Below, piece by piece: positions 1 to 9,001 of a stretch of DNA of 64,000 bases. The notes beneath the pieces were generated by a model, which was not told the DNA's origin, ran no database searches, and saw nothing but the letters and a program-made list of their open reading frames with translations. Every line of letters begins with the position of its first letter. Position 1 is the first letter of the stretch. The position numbers and the translations under genes are program-made. The DNA lies in NCBI RefSeq assembly GCF_000701365.1, contig NZ_JNIK01000016.1, positions 310,001 through 374,000 of the forward strand, given 5' to 3'. The DNA is from Blastococcus sp. URHD0036 (GTDB lineage: Bacteria; Actinomycetota; Actinomycetes; Mycobacteriales; Geodermatophilaceae).

Positions 1-22
1 CCCGCAACTAGCCGGCGACGTG

Positions 23-58
23 ACGAGGCCCCCGCTGCTGCTGCAGCGGGGGCCTCGT
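23..58. terminator. Hairpin terminator, probably bidirectional
   Basis: A perfect 14-base inverted repeat (23-36 and 45-58, arms starting ACGAGGCCCCC) encloses an 8-base loop. It lies directly after the stop of the minus-strand DUF805 gene. It could also end a plus-strand gene lying left of the window. There is no T tract, as in most terminators of this window. Confidence 0.7.
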
Positions 59-69
59 GCGTGCGGGGG

Positions 70-699
70 TCAGTAGCCGTAGGCCACGGGCTTCGGCGGG
101 ACGCCGTGCTGGTTCGGCCGCGGCTCGCTGTCGGTGGCCCACCAGACGATCAGCAGGATGATGCCGACCAGCGGGACGAGGGCGATCAGCTGCCACCACC
201 CCGAGCGGCCGGTGTCGTGCAGGCGGCGGGCGCCCACGGCCAGGCCCGGGATGAGCAGGCCCAGCCCGACGATGATCTGCAGGGCCGGGAACCCGATGGC
301 CTGGTCGATCAGGCTGGCCACGAACGAGACGATGAAGTTGAACAGGTAGAACCACCAGAACTCCGAGCGGCGGGCGCGGCCGGTGAAGTCGGCGTACTTC
401 GACAGCACGGTGCGCACGGCCTCGGGCATGCCCATGCTCGCCCCGCCGGCCGGTGCACCGGAGTAGGCCGGCGCCGGCTGGTACTGCGGGGGACCGCCCT
501 GGGGCTGGCCGTAGGCCTGGTTGCCGTAGCCGCCCTGGGGCTGGCCGTAGGGCTGGTTCCCGTAGCCACCCTGCGGCTGGCCGTAGGGCGGGGTGCCCTG
601 GCCGCCCTGGGGCGGGCCGTAGCCCGGCTGACCGGAGGGCGGGCCGGACGGGGGACCCGACGGGGCGCCGTAGGGGTCGTTCGGGTCGGAGCTGGACAT
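70..699 (-). CDS. DUF805 family membrane protein with Pro/Gly/Gln-rich N-terminus
   Basis: The protein has 209 residues and its function is unknown. Residues 1-85 are low complexity, with near-repeats of GGYGNQPYGQPQ. A DUF805 domain follows from about residue 97, recognised by RARRSEFWWFYLF and RRLHDTGRSGWW, and carries three or four hydrophobic segments. The family is an integral inner-membrane protein with no settled role. The ATG at 699 is preceded on the minus strand by a GGAGGAACC ribosome site, so I chose it over the longer open frame reaching 1362. The gene is divergent from serA, about 150 bases away, and ends at the terminator at 23-58. The proline/glutamine-rich cytosolic tail is common on actinobacterial membrane proteins and may mediate protein contacts; that is inference. 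Confidence 0.85.
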   Translation of the reverse strand: MSSSDPNDPYGAPSGPPSGPPSGQPGYGPPQGGQGTPPYGQPQGGYGNQPYGQPQGGYGNQAYGQPQGGPPQYQPAPAYSGAPAGGASMGMPEAVRTVLSKYADFTGRARRSEFWWFYLFNFIVSFVASLIDQAIGFPALQIIVGLGLLIPGLAVGARRLHDTGRSGWWQLIALVPLVGIILLIVWWATDSEPRPNQHGVPPKPVAYGY

Positions 700-833
700 G
701 CCGGTGGTTCCTCCCGGTAGGTGTCTCGCCGACGGCGAGCGCTCGGCGTCGGAGCGTAGGGCCTCCACGCGTCCCCCGAGCGGTTCTGGGCCACGGGGAC
801 GGGGGTGGGCGGGGCGTCGCACGGGGACGCTCC

Positions 834-839
834 TAGGCT
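834..839 (+). promoter_or_regulatory. Putative -10 element (TAGGCT) for leaderless serA
   Basis: TAGGCT lies 8 bases before the GTG of serA, and no Shine-Dalgarno sequence is present. This spacing puts transcription initiation at or within a base or two of the start codon, the arrangement known for leaderless actinobacterial mRNAs. Confidence 0.55.
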
Positions 840-847
840 GTTGCCCC

Positions 848-2452
848 GTGACCGCCACCGTGCCGGGGACCGCGCCCGTCGTCCTGATCGCCGAAGAGCT
901 CGCCCCGAGTGTCCTGGAGGTCCTCGGCGGCGACGTCGAGATCCGGCACGTCGACGGCGCCGACCGCGCCGCCCTGCTGCCGGCCCTGGCCGACGCCGCG
1001 GCGGTGATGATCCGCAGCGCCACGCAGATCGACGCCGAGGCGCTCGCCGCCGCGCCGAACCTCAAGGTCGTCGCCCGTGCCGGCATCGGGCTGGACAACG
1101 TGGACGTGTCCGCCGCCACCGAGCGCGGCGTCATGGTCGTCAACGCGCCGACCTCCAACATCACCAGCGCCGCCGAGCACGCCGTCGCGCTGCTGCTCGC
1201 CGCCGCGCGGCAGATCCCCGCCGCCGACGCGTCGCTGCGCGAGGGTGCCTGGAAGCGCTCCAAGTTCATGGGCGTCGAGGTCACCGACAAGACCGTCGGC
1301 GTCGTCGGCCTCGGCCGGATCGGCGTCCTGGTGGCCCAGCGGCTGGCCGCCTTCGGCACCACGCTGATCGCCTACGACCCCTACATCCAGCCGGGTCGCG
1401 CCGCCCAGCTCGGCGTCCGGCTGGTCTCGCTGGAGGAGCTGCTCCGCGAGTCCGACTTCATCACCATCCACCTGCCCAAGACGCCGGAGACCCTCGGCCT
1501 CATCGGGGCCGAGGAGCTGGCCACCACCAAGAAGGGCGTCATCATCGTCAACGCCGCCCGCGGTGGGCTGGTCGACGAGGCGGCGCTGGCCGACGCCCTG
1601 CGGTCCGGGCAGGTCGGCGCGGCCGGTCTCGACGTGTACGCCAAGGAGCCGACCACCGACAGCCCGCTGTTCGCGCTGCCGAACACCGTCGTCACCCCGC
1701 ACCTGGGTGCCTCGACCACCGAGGCGCAGGACAAGGCCGGCACGGCGGTCGCGCACTCGGTGCGGCTGGCGCTGCAGGGCGAGTTCGTGCCGGACGCGGT
1801 CAACGTCCAGGCCGGCGGCGTCGTCGCCGAGGACGTGCGGCCCGGACTCCCGCTGGCGGAGAAGCTCGGGACCGTCTTCACCGCGGTGGCCGGTGGGCTC
1901 GCCCAGTCGATCACCATCGACGTGCGCGGCAAGCTCGCCGAGTTCGACGTCACCGTCCTGCAGCTCGCCGTCCTCAAGGGCGTCTTCGGCGACGTGGTCG
2001 AGGACCAGGTGACCTACGTGAACGCGCCCCTGTTCGCCGAGCAGCGCGGGCTGGAGGTGGCGCTGACCAGCGACGTCGAGAGCCCCGACTACCGCAACCT
2101 GGTCGCCGTCCGCGGCGCCATGGCCGACGGCGCCGAGGTCACCGTCTCCGGCACGCTGTTCGGCAAGAACCAGCTGCCGAAGCTCACCGAGATCGACGGC
2201 TTCGACATCGACCTCGACCTCTCCGGTCACCTTCTCTTCTTCGTCTACACCGACCGCCCCGGCGTCGTCGGCACCGTTGGTGCGGCGCTGGGCGAGGCCG
2301 GCATCAACATCGCCGGCGCGCAGGTCAGCCGCACGACCAAGGGCGGCGAGGCGCTGATGGCCGTCACCGTCGACAGCCCCGTGCCCGCGGAGCTGCTGGC
2401 CGACATCGCCGCTCGCATCGGAGCCCGTGAGGCGCGCGCCGCCGACCTGTGA
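848..2452 (+). CDS. serA: D-3-phosphoglycerate dehydrogenase
   Basis: The enzyme catalyses the first step of serine synthesis, oxidising 3-phosphoglycerate to 3-phosphohydroxypyruvate with NAD+. It has 534 residues, the long actinobacterial form. The NAD-binding motif GVVGLGRIG sits at about 151-159, the catalytic Arg in NAARGGLVD near 238 and the His in TPHLGAST near 285. An allosteric substrate-binding domain spans about 320-450 and a C-terminal ACT domain binds serine for feedback control ([20 protein letters not shown]). The GTG at 848 was chosen because it gives the family N-terminus and follows a TAGGCT -10 hexamer. An upstream ATG at 698 would add an unlikely extension. leuB follows 38 bases downstream with its own apparent promoter. 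Confidence 0.97.
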   Translation: MTATVPGTAPVVLIAEELAPSVLEVLGGDVEIRHVDGADRAALLPALADAAAVMIRSATQIDAEALAAAPNLKVVARAGIGLDNVDVSAATERGVMVVNAPTSNITSAAEHAVALLLAAARQIPAADASLREGAWKRSKFMGVEVTDKTVGVVGLGRIGVLVAQRLAAFGTTLIAYDPYIQPGRAAQLGVRLVSLEELLRESDFITIHLPKTPETLGLIGAEELATTKKGVIIVNAARGGLVDEAALADALRSGQVGAAGLDVYAKEPTTDSPLFALPNTVVTPHLGASTTEAQDKAGTAVAHSVRLALQGEFVPDAVNVQAGGVVAEDVRPGLPLAEKLGTVFTAVAGGLAQSITIDVRGKLAEFDVTVLQLAVLKGVFGDVVEDQVTYVNAPLFAEQRGLEVALTSDVESPDYRNLVAVRGAMADGAEVTVSGTLFGKNQLPKLTEIDGFDIDLDLSGHLLFFVYTDRPGVVGTVGAALGEAGINIAGAQVSRTTKGGEALMAVTVDSPVPAELLADIAARIGAREARAADL

Positions 2453-2476
2453 CGCAGCTCGCACGTGGGGCCCGGC

Positions 2477-2482
2477 TAGGGT
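2477..2482 (+). promoter_or_regulatory. Putative -10 element (TAGGGT) for leaderless leuB
   Basis: TAGGGT ends 8 bases before the leuB ATG, with no recognisable ribosome-binding site between. The geometry is the same as at serA and ddl, suggesting a leaderless transcript. Confidence 0.55.
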
Positions 2483-2490
2483 CGGGCCCC

Positions 2491-3513
2491 ATGCGCCTGG
2501 CAGTGATCGCGGGAGACGGAATCGGCCCGGAGGTCGTGGCCGAGGGACTCAAGGTCCTCGGCGAGGTCGCCCCCGACCTCGAGACCACCCCCTACGACCT
2601 GGGGGCCGCCCGCTGGCAGGCCACCGGCGAGCTGCTGCCGGAGTCGGTGCTCGACGAGCTCCGCCAGCACGACGCGATCCTGCTCGGCGCGATCGGTGAC
2701 CCGTCGGTGCCGCCGGGCATCCTCGAGCGCGGGCTGCTGCTGCGGCTGCGCTTCGAGCTCGACCACCACGTCAACCTGCGCCCGGCGCGGCTGTTCGACG
2801 GCGTCCGCAGCCCGCTGGCCGCCCCCGGCGCCATCGACATGCTCTGCGTCCGCGAGGGCACCGAGGGGCCCTACGTCGGCAACGGCGGGGTGCTCCGTCG
2901 CGACACCTCGCAGGAGATCGCCACCGAGGTCAGCATCAACACCGCCTTCGGTGTCGAGCGCGTGGTCCGGTACGCCTTCGAGCGCGCGGTCGCCCGCCCC
3001 CGCAAGCACCTGACGCTGGTGCACAAGACGAACGTGCTGACCTTCGCCGGGTCGCTGTGGTCGCGCACCGTCGAGGAGGTCTCGGCGGAGTTCCCCGAGG
3101 TCACCGTGGCCTACCAGCACGTGGACGCCGCGACGATGTTCTTCGTCAGCGACCCCGGCCGCTTCGACGTCATCGTGACCGACAACCTGTTCGGCGACAT
3201 CGTCACCGACCTGGCCGCCGCCGTCACCGGGGGGATCGGGCTGGCCGCCAGCGGGAACCTCGACGCGTCGGGCACCAACCCGAGCATGTTCGAGCCGGTC
3301 CACGGCTCGGCGCCCGACATCGCCGGCCAGGGGATCGCCGACCCGACCGCGACCGTGCTGTCGGTGGGGATGCTCCTGGAGCACCTCGGCCGGGCCGAGC
3401 AGGCCAAGAAGGTCAACGCCGCGGTCGCCTTCGAGGTGTCCACCCGCGACCCGCAGGCGTCCATCCGCACCCAGGAGGTCGGCGACCGGCTCGCCGCGCT
3501 CGCCTCCGGCTGA
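2491..3513 (+). CDS. leuB: 3-isopropylmalate dehydrogenase
   Basis: The enzyme catalyses the third step of leucine synthesis, the NAD+-dependent oxidative decarboxylation of 3-isopropylmalate to 2-oxoisocaproate. It may also serve the citramalate route to 2-oxobutyrate, given the neighbouring cimA. It has 340 residues, typical for the actinobacterial LeuB. The N-terminus [12 protein letters not shown] and the metal and substrate region [15 protein letters not shown] with [10 protein letters not shown] are clear. The adenine-binding [10 protein letters not shown] stretch lies near 270. The ATG at 2491 begins directly after a TAGGGT hexamer; an in-frame ATG-equivalent 42 bases earlier would overlap the promoter and was rejected. 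leuC and leuD, the partners, are 16 kb downstream. Confidence 0.97.
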   Translation: MRLAVIAGDGIGPEVVAEGLKVLGEVAPDLETTPYDLGAARWQATGELLPESVLDELRQHDAILLGAIGDPSVPPGILERGLLLRLRFELDHHVNLRPARLFDGVRSPLAAPGAIDMLCVREGTEGPYVGNGGVLRRDTSQEIATEVSINTAFGVERVVRYAFERAVARPRKHLTLVHKTNVLTFAGSLWSRTVEEVSAEFPEVTVAYQHVDAATMFFVSDPGRFDVIVTDNLFGDIVTDLAAAVTGGIGLAASGNLDASGTNPSMFEPVHGSAPDIAGQGIADPTATVLSVGMLLEHLGRAEQAKKVNAAVAFEVSTRDPQASIRTQEVGDRLAALASG

Positions 3514-3527
3514 GGCTCTGCGGCGCC

Positions 3528-3555
3528 TTGACGTAAACTGAAACGCGGTTACAGA
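3528..3555 (+). promoter_or_regulatory. Putative promoter with overlapping imperfect palindrome
   Basis: TTGACG (3528-3533) and TACAGA (3550-3555) are spaced 16 bases apart, resembling a sigma-70-type promoter for the SDR-SDR-cupin genes. Between them lies GTAAAC-N8-GGTTAC (3533-3552), a 5-of-6 inverted repeat of the size bound by TetR-type repressors. No regulator gene is adjacent. The operator assignment is inference. Confidence 0.4.
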
Positions 3556-3584
3556 CTGCGGGTCGGTCCAGTCGAGGGAGCCGC

Positions 3585-4402
3585 ATGCAGATCACCGGGT
3601 TGACCGGCACGGTCGCCGTCGTCACGGGCGCTGCCCGCATGCGTTCGATCGGACGGGCGATCACGCTGGAGCTGGCCCGAGCGGGCTGCGACGTGGCGAT
3701 CACCGGGACCGACCGGCACCCCGACACGTTCCCCGCCGAGGAGCGCGAGGCCGGCTGGCTCGGTCTGTCGTCGGTCGCGGCGGAGGTCGAGGCGCTGGGT
3801 CGCCGCTGTCTCCCGCTGACCCCCGGCGGCCGGGGAGCGGAGGAGCACGCGGCCCACATGGCCCAGCGGGTGACCGGCGAGCTCGGGAACATCGGGGTGC
3901 TGGTGAACAACGCCGCGGCCTCTCGCGGCGCTGACCGGGTCCCGGTCGTCGACGTGCCCGACGGCGTCTTCGAGTCGGTGGTGGACACCAATCTCAACGG
4001 GGCATTCGCGACGAGCCGGGCCGTGGCGCGGGCGATGGTCTCCGCCGGCCGGGGCGGCAGCATCGTCAACATCTCCTCGATCGGCGGGAAGCTGGCCGCC
4101 GGCCGCACCGCCGCCTATGCCGCGTCCAAGGCAGGACTGCAGGCGCTCACCTCGGCGATGGCGCAGGAACTCGGCCCGGCCGGCATCCGGGTCAACGCCG
4201 TCTGTCCGGGGATCGTCCGGACGTCGCGGCTGGACGACATGTCCGACGAGCGACTGGCCGCCGTCCTGGAGTCCTCGGTCCCGCTGCGCCGTCCGGGGCG
4301 GCCCGAGGACGTCGCGCACCTCGTGGTGTTCCTCAGCAGCGACCAGGGGGCGTGGATCACCGGCCAGGCGATCAACGTCGACGGCGGGCAGCTGACGATC
4401 CG

Positions 4403-4406
<4 letters not shown>
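3585..4406 (+). CDS. SDR family oxidoreductase
   Basis: This is a classical short-chain dehydrogenase/reductase of 273 residues; the substrate is unknown. The Rossmann nucleotide motif is the extended form TGAARMRSIGRAI near residues 13-25. NNAA is at about 106-109, the catalytic Ser is in IVNISSIGG and the Tyr-x3-Lys is YAASK near 181-185. The C-terminal WITGQAINVDGGQ is typical of 3-oxoacyl-ACP-reductase-like members. It has a GAGGGAG ribosome site before the ATG. It overlaps the next gene by four bases (GTGA) and forms a small operon with a second SDR and a cupin protein. This trio is not part of the conserved leuB-cimA neighbourhood, so it looks like an accessory catabolic or modification cassette. 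Confidence 0.88.
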
Positions 4407-5227
<821 letters not shown>

Positions 5228-5249
5228 TCCCGATCCGACGGAGGCAGCG

Positions 5250-5939
5250 ATGCGCACGGTGACCCCCAGCGAGACCCGGACGGTCGACCGCGGTCACGGG
5301 TACGCGCTGAGCGACTACCTGGGCGACCACACCGATGCCGGCGCGGGCCCCCAGGCCTACCTGGTCCGGCAGGGGACCGCGGAGCTCGGGGCCCACTTCC
5401 ACGAGGTGGACCAGTTCCAGGTCGTCGTCGGCGGCGCGGGGACGCTGGGGCGCGAGCCGGTCGGCCGCGGCGTCCTGCACTACGCCGACGCATACACCGC
5501 CTACGGACCGATCCGGACCGACCCCGCCGTCGGCCTGGAGTACGTGACGCTGCGGCTGGAGCCCACGACGGGCATCAACCCCATGCCGGAGGAGCGGGCG
5601 AAGCGGCGCGCTGCGGGCGGGGGAGGGGAGCACTTCACCTGCGCCCTCGACGGCACCGCGCAGCCGGGCACCCGGGCCCGAGAGCTGGCCCGGACCCGGC
5701 GTGGTGCCCGCGCCCTGGCCCTGCGCCTGCCCCCGGGCGCGACGCCCGAGGCCGAGGGCCTGCCGGCGAGCGGTCGTGGATACGCCGTCGTCCTCGGGGG
5801 AGCGCTGCGCGACGGCGGGCGCGAGCTCCCGGCCGGCAGCGTGCTCGCCCTCGACCGGCCCGGCGAGCTGACCCGGCTGGTGGCCGACGGGACCACCGGC
5901 GCCGAGCTCGCCGTCTGCCTGTTCCCCGAGGCCGGCTGA
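5250..5939 (+). CDS. Cupin-fold protein
   Basis: The 229-residue protein is of unknown function. An N-terminal cupin motif, GAHFHEVDQFQVVVGG at 47-62, supplies the usual His-x-His and Glu metal ligands, although the second cupin motif is weak. Residues from about 140 to 229 look like a second, degenerate cupin barrel (YAVVLGGALRDGGRELPAGS). It starts at an ATG with a GGAGGCAGCG ribosome site, 22 bases after the end of the interrupted SDR, and is presumably cotranscribed with both SDR genes. Bicupins next to SDRs often act on aromatic or keto-acid substrates; I cannot name a substrate here. Confidence 0.75.
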   Translation: MRTVTPSETRTVDRGHGYALSDYLGDHTDAGAGPQAYLVRQGTAELGAHFHEVDQFQVVVGGAGTLGREPVGRGVLHYADAYTAYGPIRTDPAVGLEYVTLRLEPTTGINPMPEERAKRRAAGGGGEHFTCALDGTAQPGTRARELARTRRGARALALRLPPGATPEAEGLPASGRGYAVVLGGALRDGGRELPAGSVLALDRPGELTRLVADGTTGAELAVCLFPEAG

Positions 5940-5971
5940 GCGGCGCGCCGCCTGTGCTTTACTCGGCGGTG

Positions 5972-6004
5972 ATGTCCCGCACCGGCACGATCGCCATTCG
6001 CTAG
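5972..6004 (+). CDS. Putative leader peptide MSRTGTIAIR for cimA attenuation
   Basis: A ten-codon open frame (ATG 5972, TAG 6002-6004) precedes two consecutive hairpins and the cimA gene. It contains two isoleucine codons (ATC, ATT) close to its end. Isoleucine is the end product of the citramalate pathway that cimA starts. The stop codon overlaps the first arm of hairpin one, the arrangement expected if ribosome stalling at the isoleucine codons changes RNA folding. There is no strong ribosome site upstream; GGCGGTG precedes the ATG. The assignment rests on geometry and codon content. Confidence 0.6.
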   Translation: MSRTGTIAIR

Positions 6005-6032
6005 CGCGCAGTCACCTCCTCCGACTGCGCGC
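6004..6032 (+). promoter_or_regulatory. Attenuator hairpin 1 upstream of cimA
   Basis: A perfect 10-base stem (6004-6013, GCGCGCAGTC, with 6023-6032) has the loop ACCTCCTCC. The loop repeats the ACCTCC of the terminator's left arm (6036-6041), so it could pair with the GGGGGGT of the terminator's right arm as a competing fold. The left arm begins at the leader-peptide stop codon. Confidence 0.6.
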
Positions 6033-6060
6033 AGACCTCCCGTACCCGGGGGGTCTTTTT
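6033..6060 (+). terminator. Rho-independent terminator of the cimA attenuator
   Basis: AGACCTCCCG (6033-6042) pairs with CGGGGGGTCT (6047-6056), with one G-T wobble and a 4-base loop. A run of T residues to 6060 follows. It lies 37 bases before the cimA ATG, so it must be bypassed for cimA expression. It is the only hairpin in the window with a clear T tract. Confidence 0.75.
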
Positions 6061-6097
6061 CGTGTCCGGGCCGAATCCACCCTCCGCAGGAGATCCG

Positions 6098-7687
6098 ATG
6101 TCCACCGATCTCGACTTCCACGTCTTCGACACCACCCTGCGCGACGGTGCGCAGCGCGAGGGCGTCAGCTACTCCGTCGCCGACAAGCTCGCCGTGGCGC
6201 GGCTGCTGGACGAGATCGGCGTCGGCTACATCGAGGGCGGCTGGCCGGGGGCGCTGCCCAAGGACACCGAGTTCTTCGCCCGTGCCCGCACCGAACTCAA
6301 GCTGGAGCACGCGCAGCTCGTGGCGTTCGGAGCCACCCGCAAGGCCGGCGTCCGCGTGGAGGACGACCCGCAGGTCGCCGCGCTCCTCGAGGCCCAGACG
6401 CCGGTGGTCTGCCTGGTCGCCAAGTCCGACGTCCGGCACGTGCGCGAGGCGCTGCGGACGACGCTGGAGGAGAACCTCGCGATGGTGGCCGACACCGTCG
6501 CGTACCTGGTCGCGCACGGCCGGCGGGTGTTCCTCGACTGCGAGCACTTCTTCGACGGGTACGCCGCCGACCGCGACTACGGGGTGCGCGTGCTGGAGGC
6601 GGCGTTCGGGGCCGGCGCGGAGGTCGGCGTCCTGTGCGACACCAACGGCGGCATGCTGCCGATGACGGTCGGCCGGGTGGTCGCCGACGTGCGGGCCCGT
6701 ACCGGCGGGAAGCTCGGGATCCACTGCCAGAACGACACCGGCTGCGCGGTGGCCAACACCCTCGCCGCGGTCGAGGCCGGCGTGACGCACGTCCAGGGCA
6801 CCGCGAACGGCTACGGCGAGCGGGCCGGCAACGCCGACACCTTCCAGCTGATCGCGAACCTCGTCACGAAGATGGACCTCCCCGTGGTGCCGGCCGACTG
6901 CCTGCCCGAGCTGCAGCGGGTCAGCCACGCCATCGCCGAGCTCGCCAACATCGCGCCCGACGACCACCAGCCCTTCGTCGGCGCCTCGGCGTTCGCGCAC
7001 AAGGCCGGGCTGCACGCCAGCGCCATCAAGGTCAGCCCCGAGCTCTACAACCACCTCGACCCGGCCGTCGTGGGCAACGACATGCGCATCCTGGTCACCG
7101 AGATGGCCGGCCGCGCCTCGGTGGAGCTCAAGGGCCGCGAGCTCGGCGTCGACCTCGCCGGGCAGGGCGACGCGATCGGCCGCGTGGTCGACCAGGTGAA
7201 GGTGCTGGAGGCCGACGGCTGGTCGTTCGAGGCCGCCGACGCGAGCTTCGAGCTGCTGCTGCGCGCCCAGCTGCCCGACGCGGCGCCGCCGCTGTTCGAG
7301 CTGGAGAGCTACCGCGCCACCGTCGAGCACTGGGGCAACGGCCTGGTGGTCGGCGAGGCCACCGTGAAGGTGCACGTGCCCAACCCCGACGGGACGACGG
7401 AGCGGATCATCTGCACCGCCGAGGGCAACGGCCCGGTGAACGCCCTCGACGTGGCGCTGCGCCAGGCGCTGGTGACCCGCTACCCGCAGCTGGCCGAGGT
7501 CGAGCTCGCCGACTACAAGGTGCGCATCCTCGGCTGGAAGGGCGGCACGAGCGCCCGCACCCGCGTGCTGATCGACACCACCGACGGGGTGGGGGAGTGG
7601 ACCACCGTCGGCGTGCACGACAACGTCGTCGAGGCGAGCTGGCACGCGCTCGTCGACGCGCTCACCTACGCCGTCCGCCACCGCTGA
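6098..7687 (+). CDS. cimA: Citramalate synthase
   Basis: The enzyme condenses acetyl-CoA with pyruvate to (R)-citramalate, the entry of the threonine-independent isoleucine pathway; LeuCD and LeuB then give 2-oxobutyrate. The 529-residue protein has the DRE-TIM barrel start FDTTLRDGAQREG (residues 9-21), the HMG-CoA-lyase-like barrel to about 280 and a C-terminal LeuA-type allosteric domain (about 400-529). The family's second metal motif, usually His-x-His-Asn, reads His209-Cys-Gln-Asn212 here. The ATG at 6098 has an AGGAG site eight bases upstream. Transcription appears controlled by the attenuator at 5972-6060. A related 2-isopropylmalate or homocitrate synthase activity is possible, but length and sequence fit CimA. 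It ends at a 12-base-stem terminator. Confidence 0.92.
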   Translation: MSTDLDFHVFDTTLRDGAQREGVSYSVADKLAVARLLDEIGVGYIEGGWPGALPKDTEFFARARTELKLEHAQLVAFGATRKAGVRVEDDPQVAALLEAQTPVVCLVAKSDVRHVREALRTTLEENLAMVADTVAYLVAHGRRVFLDCEHFFDGYAADRDYGVRVLEAAFGAGAEVGVLCDTNGGMLPMTVGRVVADVRARTGGKLGIHCQNDTGCAVANTLAAVEAGVTHVQGTANGYGERAGNADTFQLIANLVTKMDLPVVPADCLPELQRVSHAIAELANIAPDDHQPFVGASAFAHKAGLHASAIKVSPELYNHLDPAVVGNDMRILVTEMAGRASVELKGRELGVDLAGQGDAIGRVVDQVKVLEADGWSFEAADASFELLLRAQLPDAAPPLFELESYRATVEHWGNGLVVGEATVKVHVPNPDGTTERIICTAEGNGPVNALDVALRQALVTRYPQLAEVELADYKVRILGWKGGTSARTRVLIDTTDGVGEWTTVGVHDNVVEASWHALVDALTYAVRHR

Positions 7688-7693
7688 CGTGCG

Positions 7694-7730
7694 CCCAGGG
7701 CGCGTCTCCGGCCGGGGAACGCGCCCTGGG
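7694..7730. terminator. Bidirectional terminator between cimA and the VOC gene
   Basis: A perfect 12-base stem, CCCAGGGCGCGT (7694-7705) with ACGCGCCCTGGG (7719-7730), encloses a 13-base loop. It lies between convergent genes and lacks a T tract. Confidence 0.75.
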
Positions 7731-7744
7731 TGGACATCGCCCGC

Positions 7745-8119
7745 TCAGGGGTCGAGGCGGGTGCGCAGCAGGCAGAACACGTTGCCCTCCGGGTCGGCCA
7801 GCACGTGCCAGCCCTCGTCCCCGGTCTGCCCGACGTCGGCCGGCACGGCGCCGAGCGCCAGCAGCCGCTGCAGCTCCGCCTCCTGGTCGCAGTCGGTGGC
7901 GTTGACGTCGACGTGCATCCGCCCCCCGGTCGGGGCGAGCTCGCCGACGGGTCCGAAGACGAGCGTGGGAGCGGGACCGCCGAAGCCCGCCTCCGGGCCG
8001 ATCTCGACGGCGCCGTCCTCCCGGGAGAGGACCCGGTAGCCGAGCACCTCCGCCCACCAGGCGGCGAGCGCCTCGGGGTCGCGGCTGTCGACGACGATCT
8101 CGGAGAGACGGCAGGCCAT
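7745..8119 (-). CDS. VOC superfamily (glyoxalase-like) protein
   Basis: This 124-residue protein is one vicinal-oxygen-chelate domain of the glyoxalase/bleomycin-resistance type. It begins LSEIVVDSRDPEALAAWW, has RMHVDVNATD in the centre and ends with the family's DPEGNVFCLL. Such proteins are small dimeric metal-dependent enzymes or binding proteins, and the substrate cannot be read from sequence. The ATG at 8119 gives the family N-terminus. The gene is convergent with cimA and divergent from the FAH-family gene, 69 bases away. Confidence 0.85.
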   Translation of the reverse strand: MACRLSEIVVDSRDPEALAAWWAEVLGYRVLSREDGAVEIGPEAGFGGPAPTLVFGPVGELAPTGGRMHVDVNATDCDQEAELQRLLALGAVPADVGQTGDEGWHVLADPEGNVFCLLRTRLDP

Positions 8120-8176
8120 GACCCCCGACCGTAGGCGGTGGACGGCGGCGGCGCGGCCCGGACCCCGGGTGGTCAG

Positions 8177-8182
8177 TAGCCT
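8177..8182 (+). promoter_or_regulatory. Putative -10 element (TAGCCT) for the FAH-family gene
   Basis: TAGCCT ends 6 bases before the GTG at 8189, with no Shine-Dalgarno sequence, which fits a leaderless mRNA. Confidence 0.5.
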
Positions 8183-8188
8183 CGACCC

Positions 8189-9001
8189 GTGCGCATCGTC
8201 CGCTTCGCCTCGCCCTCCGGCATGTCCTTCGGTGTCCTCGACGGTGACGGTCAGGTCGCCCAGATCGAGGGCCACCCGTTCGGCTCCATCTCCTTCACCG
8301 GGCAGCGGTTCCCGCAGGCCGACATCCGGCTGCTCTCGCCGATCCTGCCCAGCAAGGTCGTCTGCGTCGGGAAGAACTACGCCGACCACGTCAAGGAGAT
8401 GAACACCGGGGACGCGCCGAAGGAGCCGCTGCTGTTCCTCAAGCCGTCGACGTCGGTCATCGGCCCCGGTGACGCCATCCGCATCCCGCCGGGCAGCACG
8501 AACGTGCACCACGAGGCCGAGCTCGCCGTCGTCATCGGTGCCCGCGGCGCGCGCAACGTCAGCCCGGAGCAGGTCCCGGCCAGCGTCTTCGGCTACACGA
8601 TCGGCAACGACGTCACCGAGCGGGACATGCAGCGCAGCGACGGTCAGTGGACCCGCGCCAAGGGCTTCGACTCGTTCTGCCCGATCGGGCCGTGGATCGA
8701 GACCGACCTCCCGGGCATCGGCAAGGACCCGGCCGACCTGCAGGTCACCTGCACCGTCGACGGCGAGCTGCGCCAGGACGGCCGCACGAGCCAGCTGCTC
8801 TTCGACGTGCCGACGCTCATCTCCTACATCTCGCGGGTGATGACCCTGCTCCCCGGCGACGTCGTCCTCACCGGGACGCCGTCCGGGGTCGGGCCGATCG
8901 CGCCGGGGCAGCGCGTCGAGGTGTCGATCGAGGGGCTGGGCACGCTGGCCAACACCGTCTCCGGTGCCGACACCGTCTCCTCGGCCGGCGGCGCGCGGTG
9001 A
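8189..9001 (+). CDS. Fumarylacetoacetate hydrolase family protein
   Basis: The 270-residue protein has the FAH fold of enzymes that hydrolyse, decarboxylate or isomerise 2-oxo acids. The signature [10 protein letters not shown] is at 58-67 and the metal-binding [13 protein letters not shown] is at 105-117, with acidic ligands Glu109 and Glu111. The C-terminal part has [15 protein letters not shown] member of this family beside gltX is conserved in mycobacteria (Rv2993c). The exact substrate is unknown; acylpyruvate or oxaloacetate-type substrates are common in this subgroup. The last codons overlap the gltX GTG by four bases, indicating translational coupling. Confidence 0.9.
   Translation: MRIVRFASPSGMSFGVLDGDGQVAQIEGHPFGSISFTGQRFPQADIRLLSPILPSKVVCVGKNYADHVKEMNTGDAPKEPLLFLKPSTSVIGPGDAIRIPPGSTNVHHEAELAVVIGARGARNVSPEQVPASVFGYTIGNDVTERDMQRSDGQWTRAKGFDSFCPIGPWIETDLPGIGKDPADLQVTCTVDGELRQDGRTSQLLFDVPTLISYISRVMTLLPGDVVLTGTPSGVGPIAPGQRVEVSIEGLGTLANTVSGADTVSSAGGAR

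Noticed and set aside
70-1362. 430-residue version of the DUF805 protein reaching into serA
   Set aside because: The extension overlaps serA and its promoter, and a good ribosome site supports the ATG at 699.
833-2464. Long minus-strand open frame (543 codons) opposite serA
   Set aside because: It is antisense to a clear serA, has no domain signature, and shows the codon-phase shadow typical of GC-rich genes. Similar long antisense frames opposite cimA, recG, smc, ppk, leuC and glnD were rejected for the same reason.
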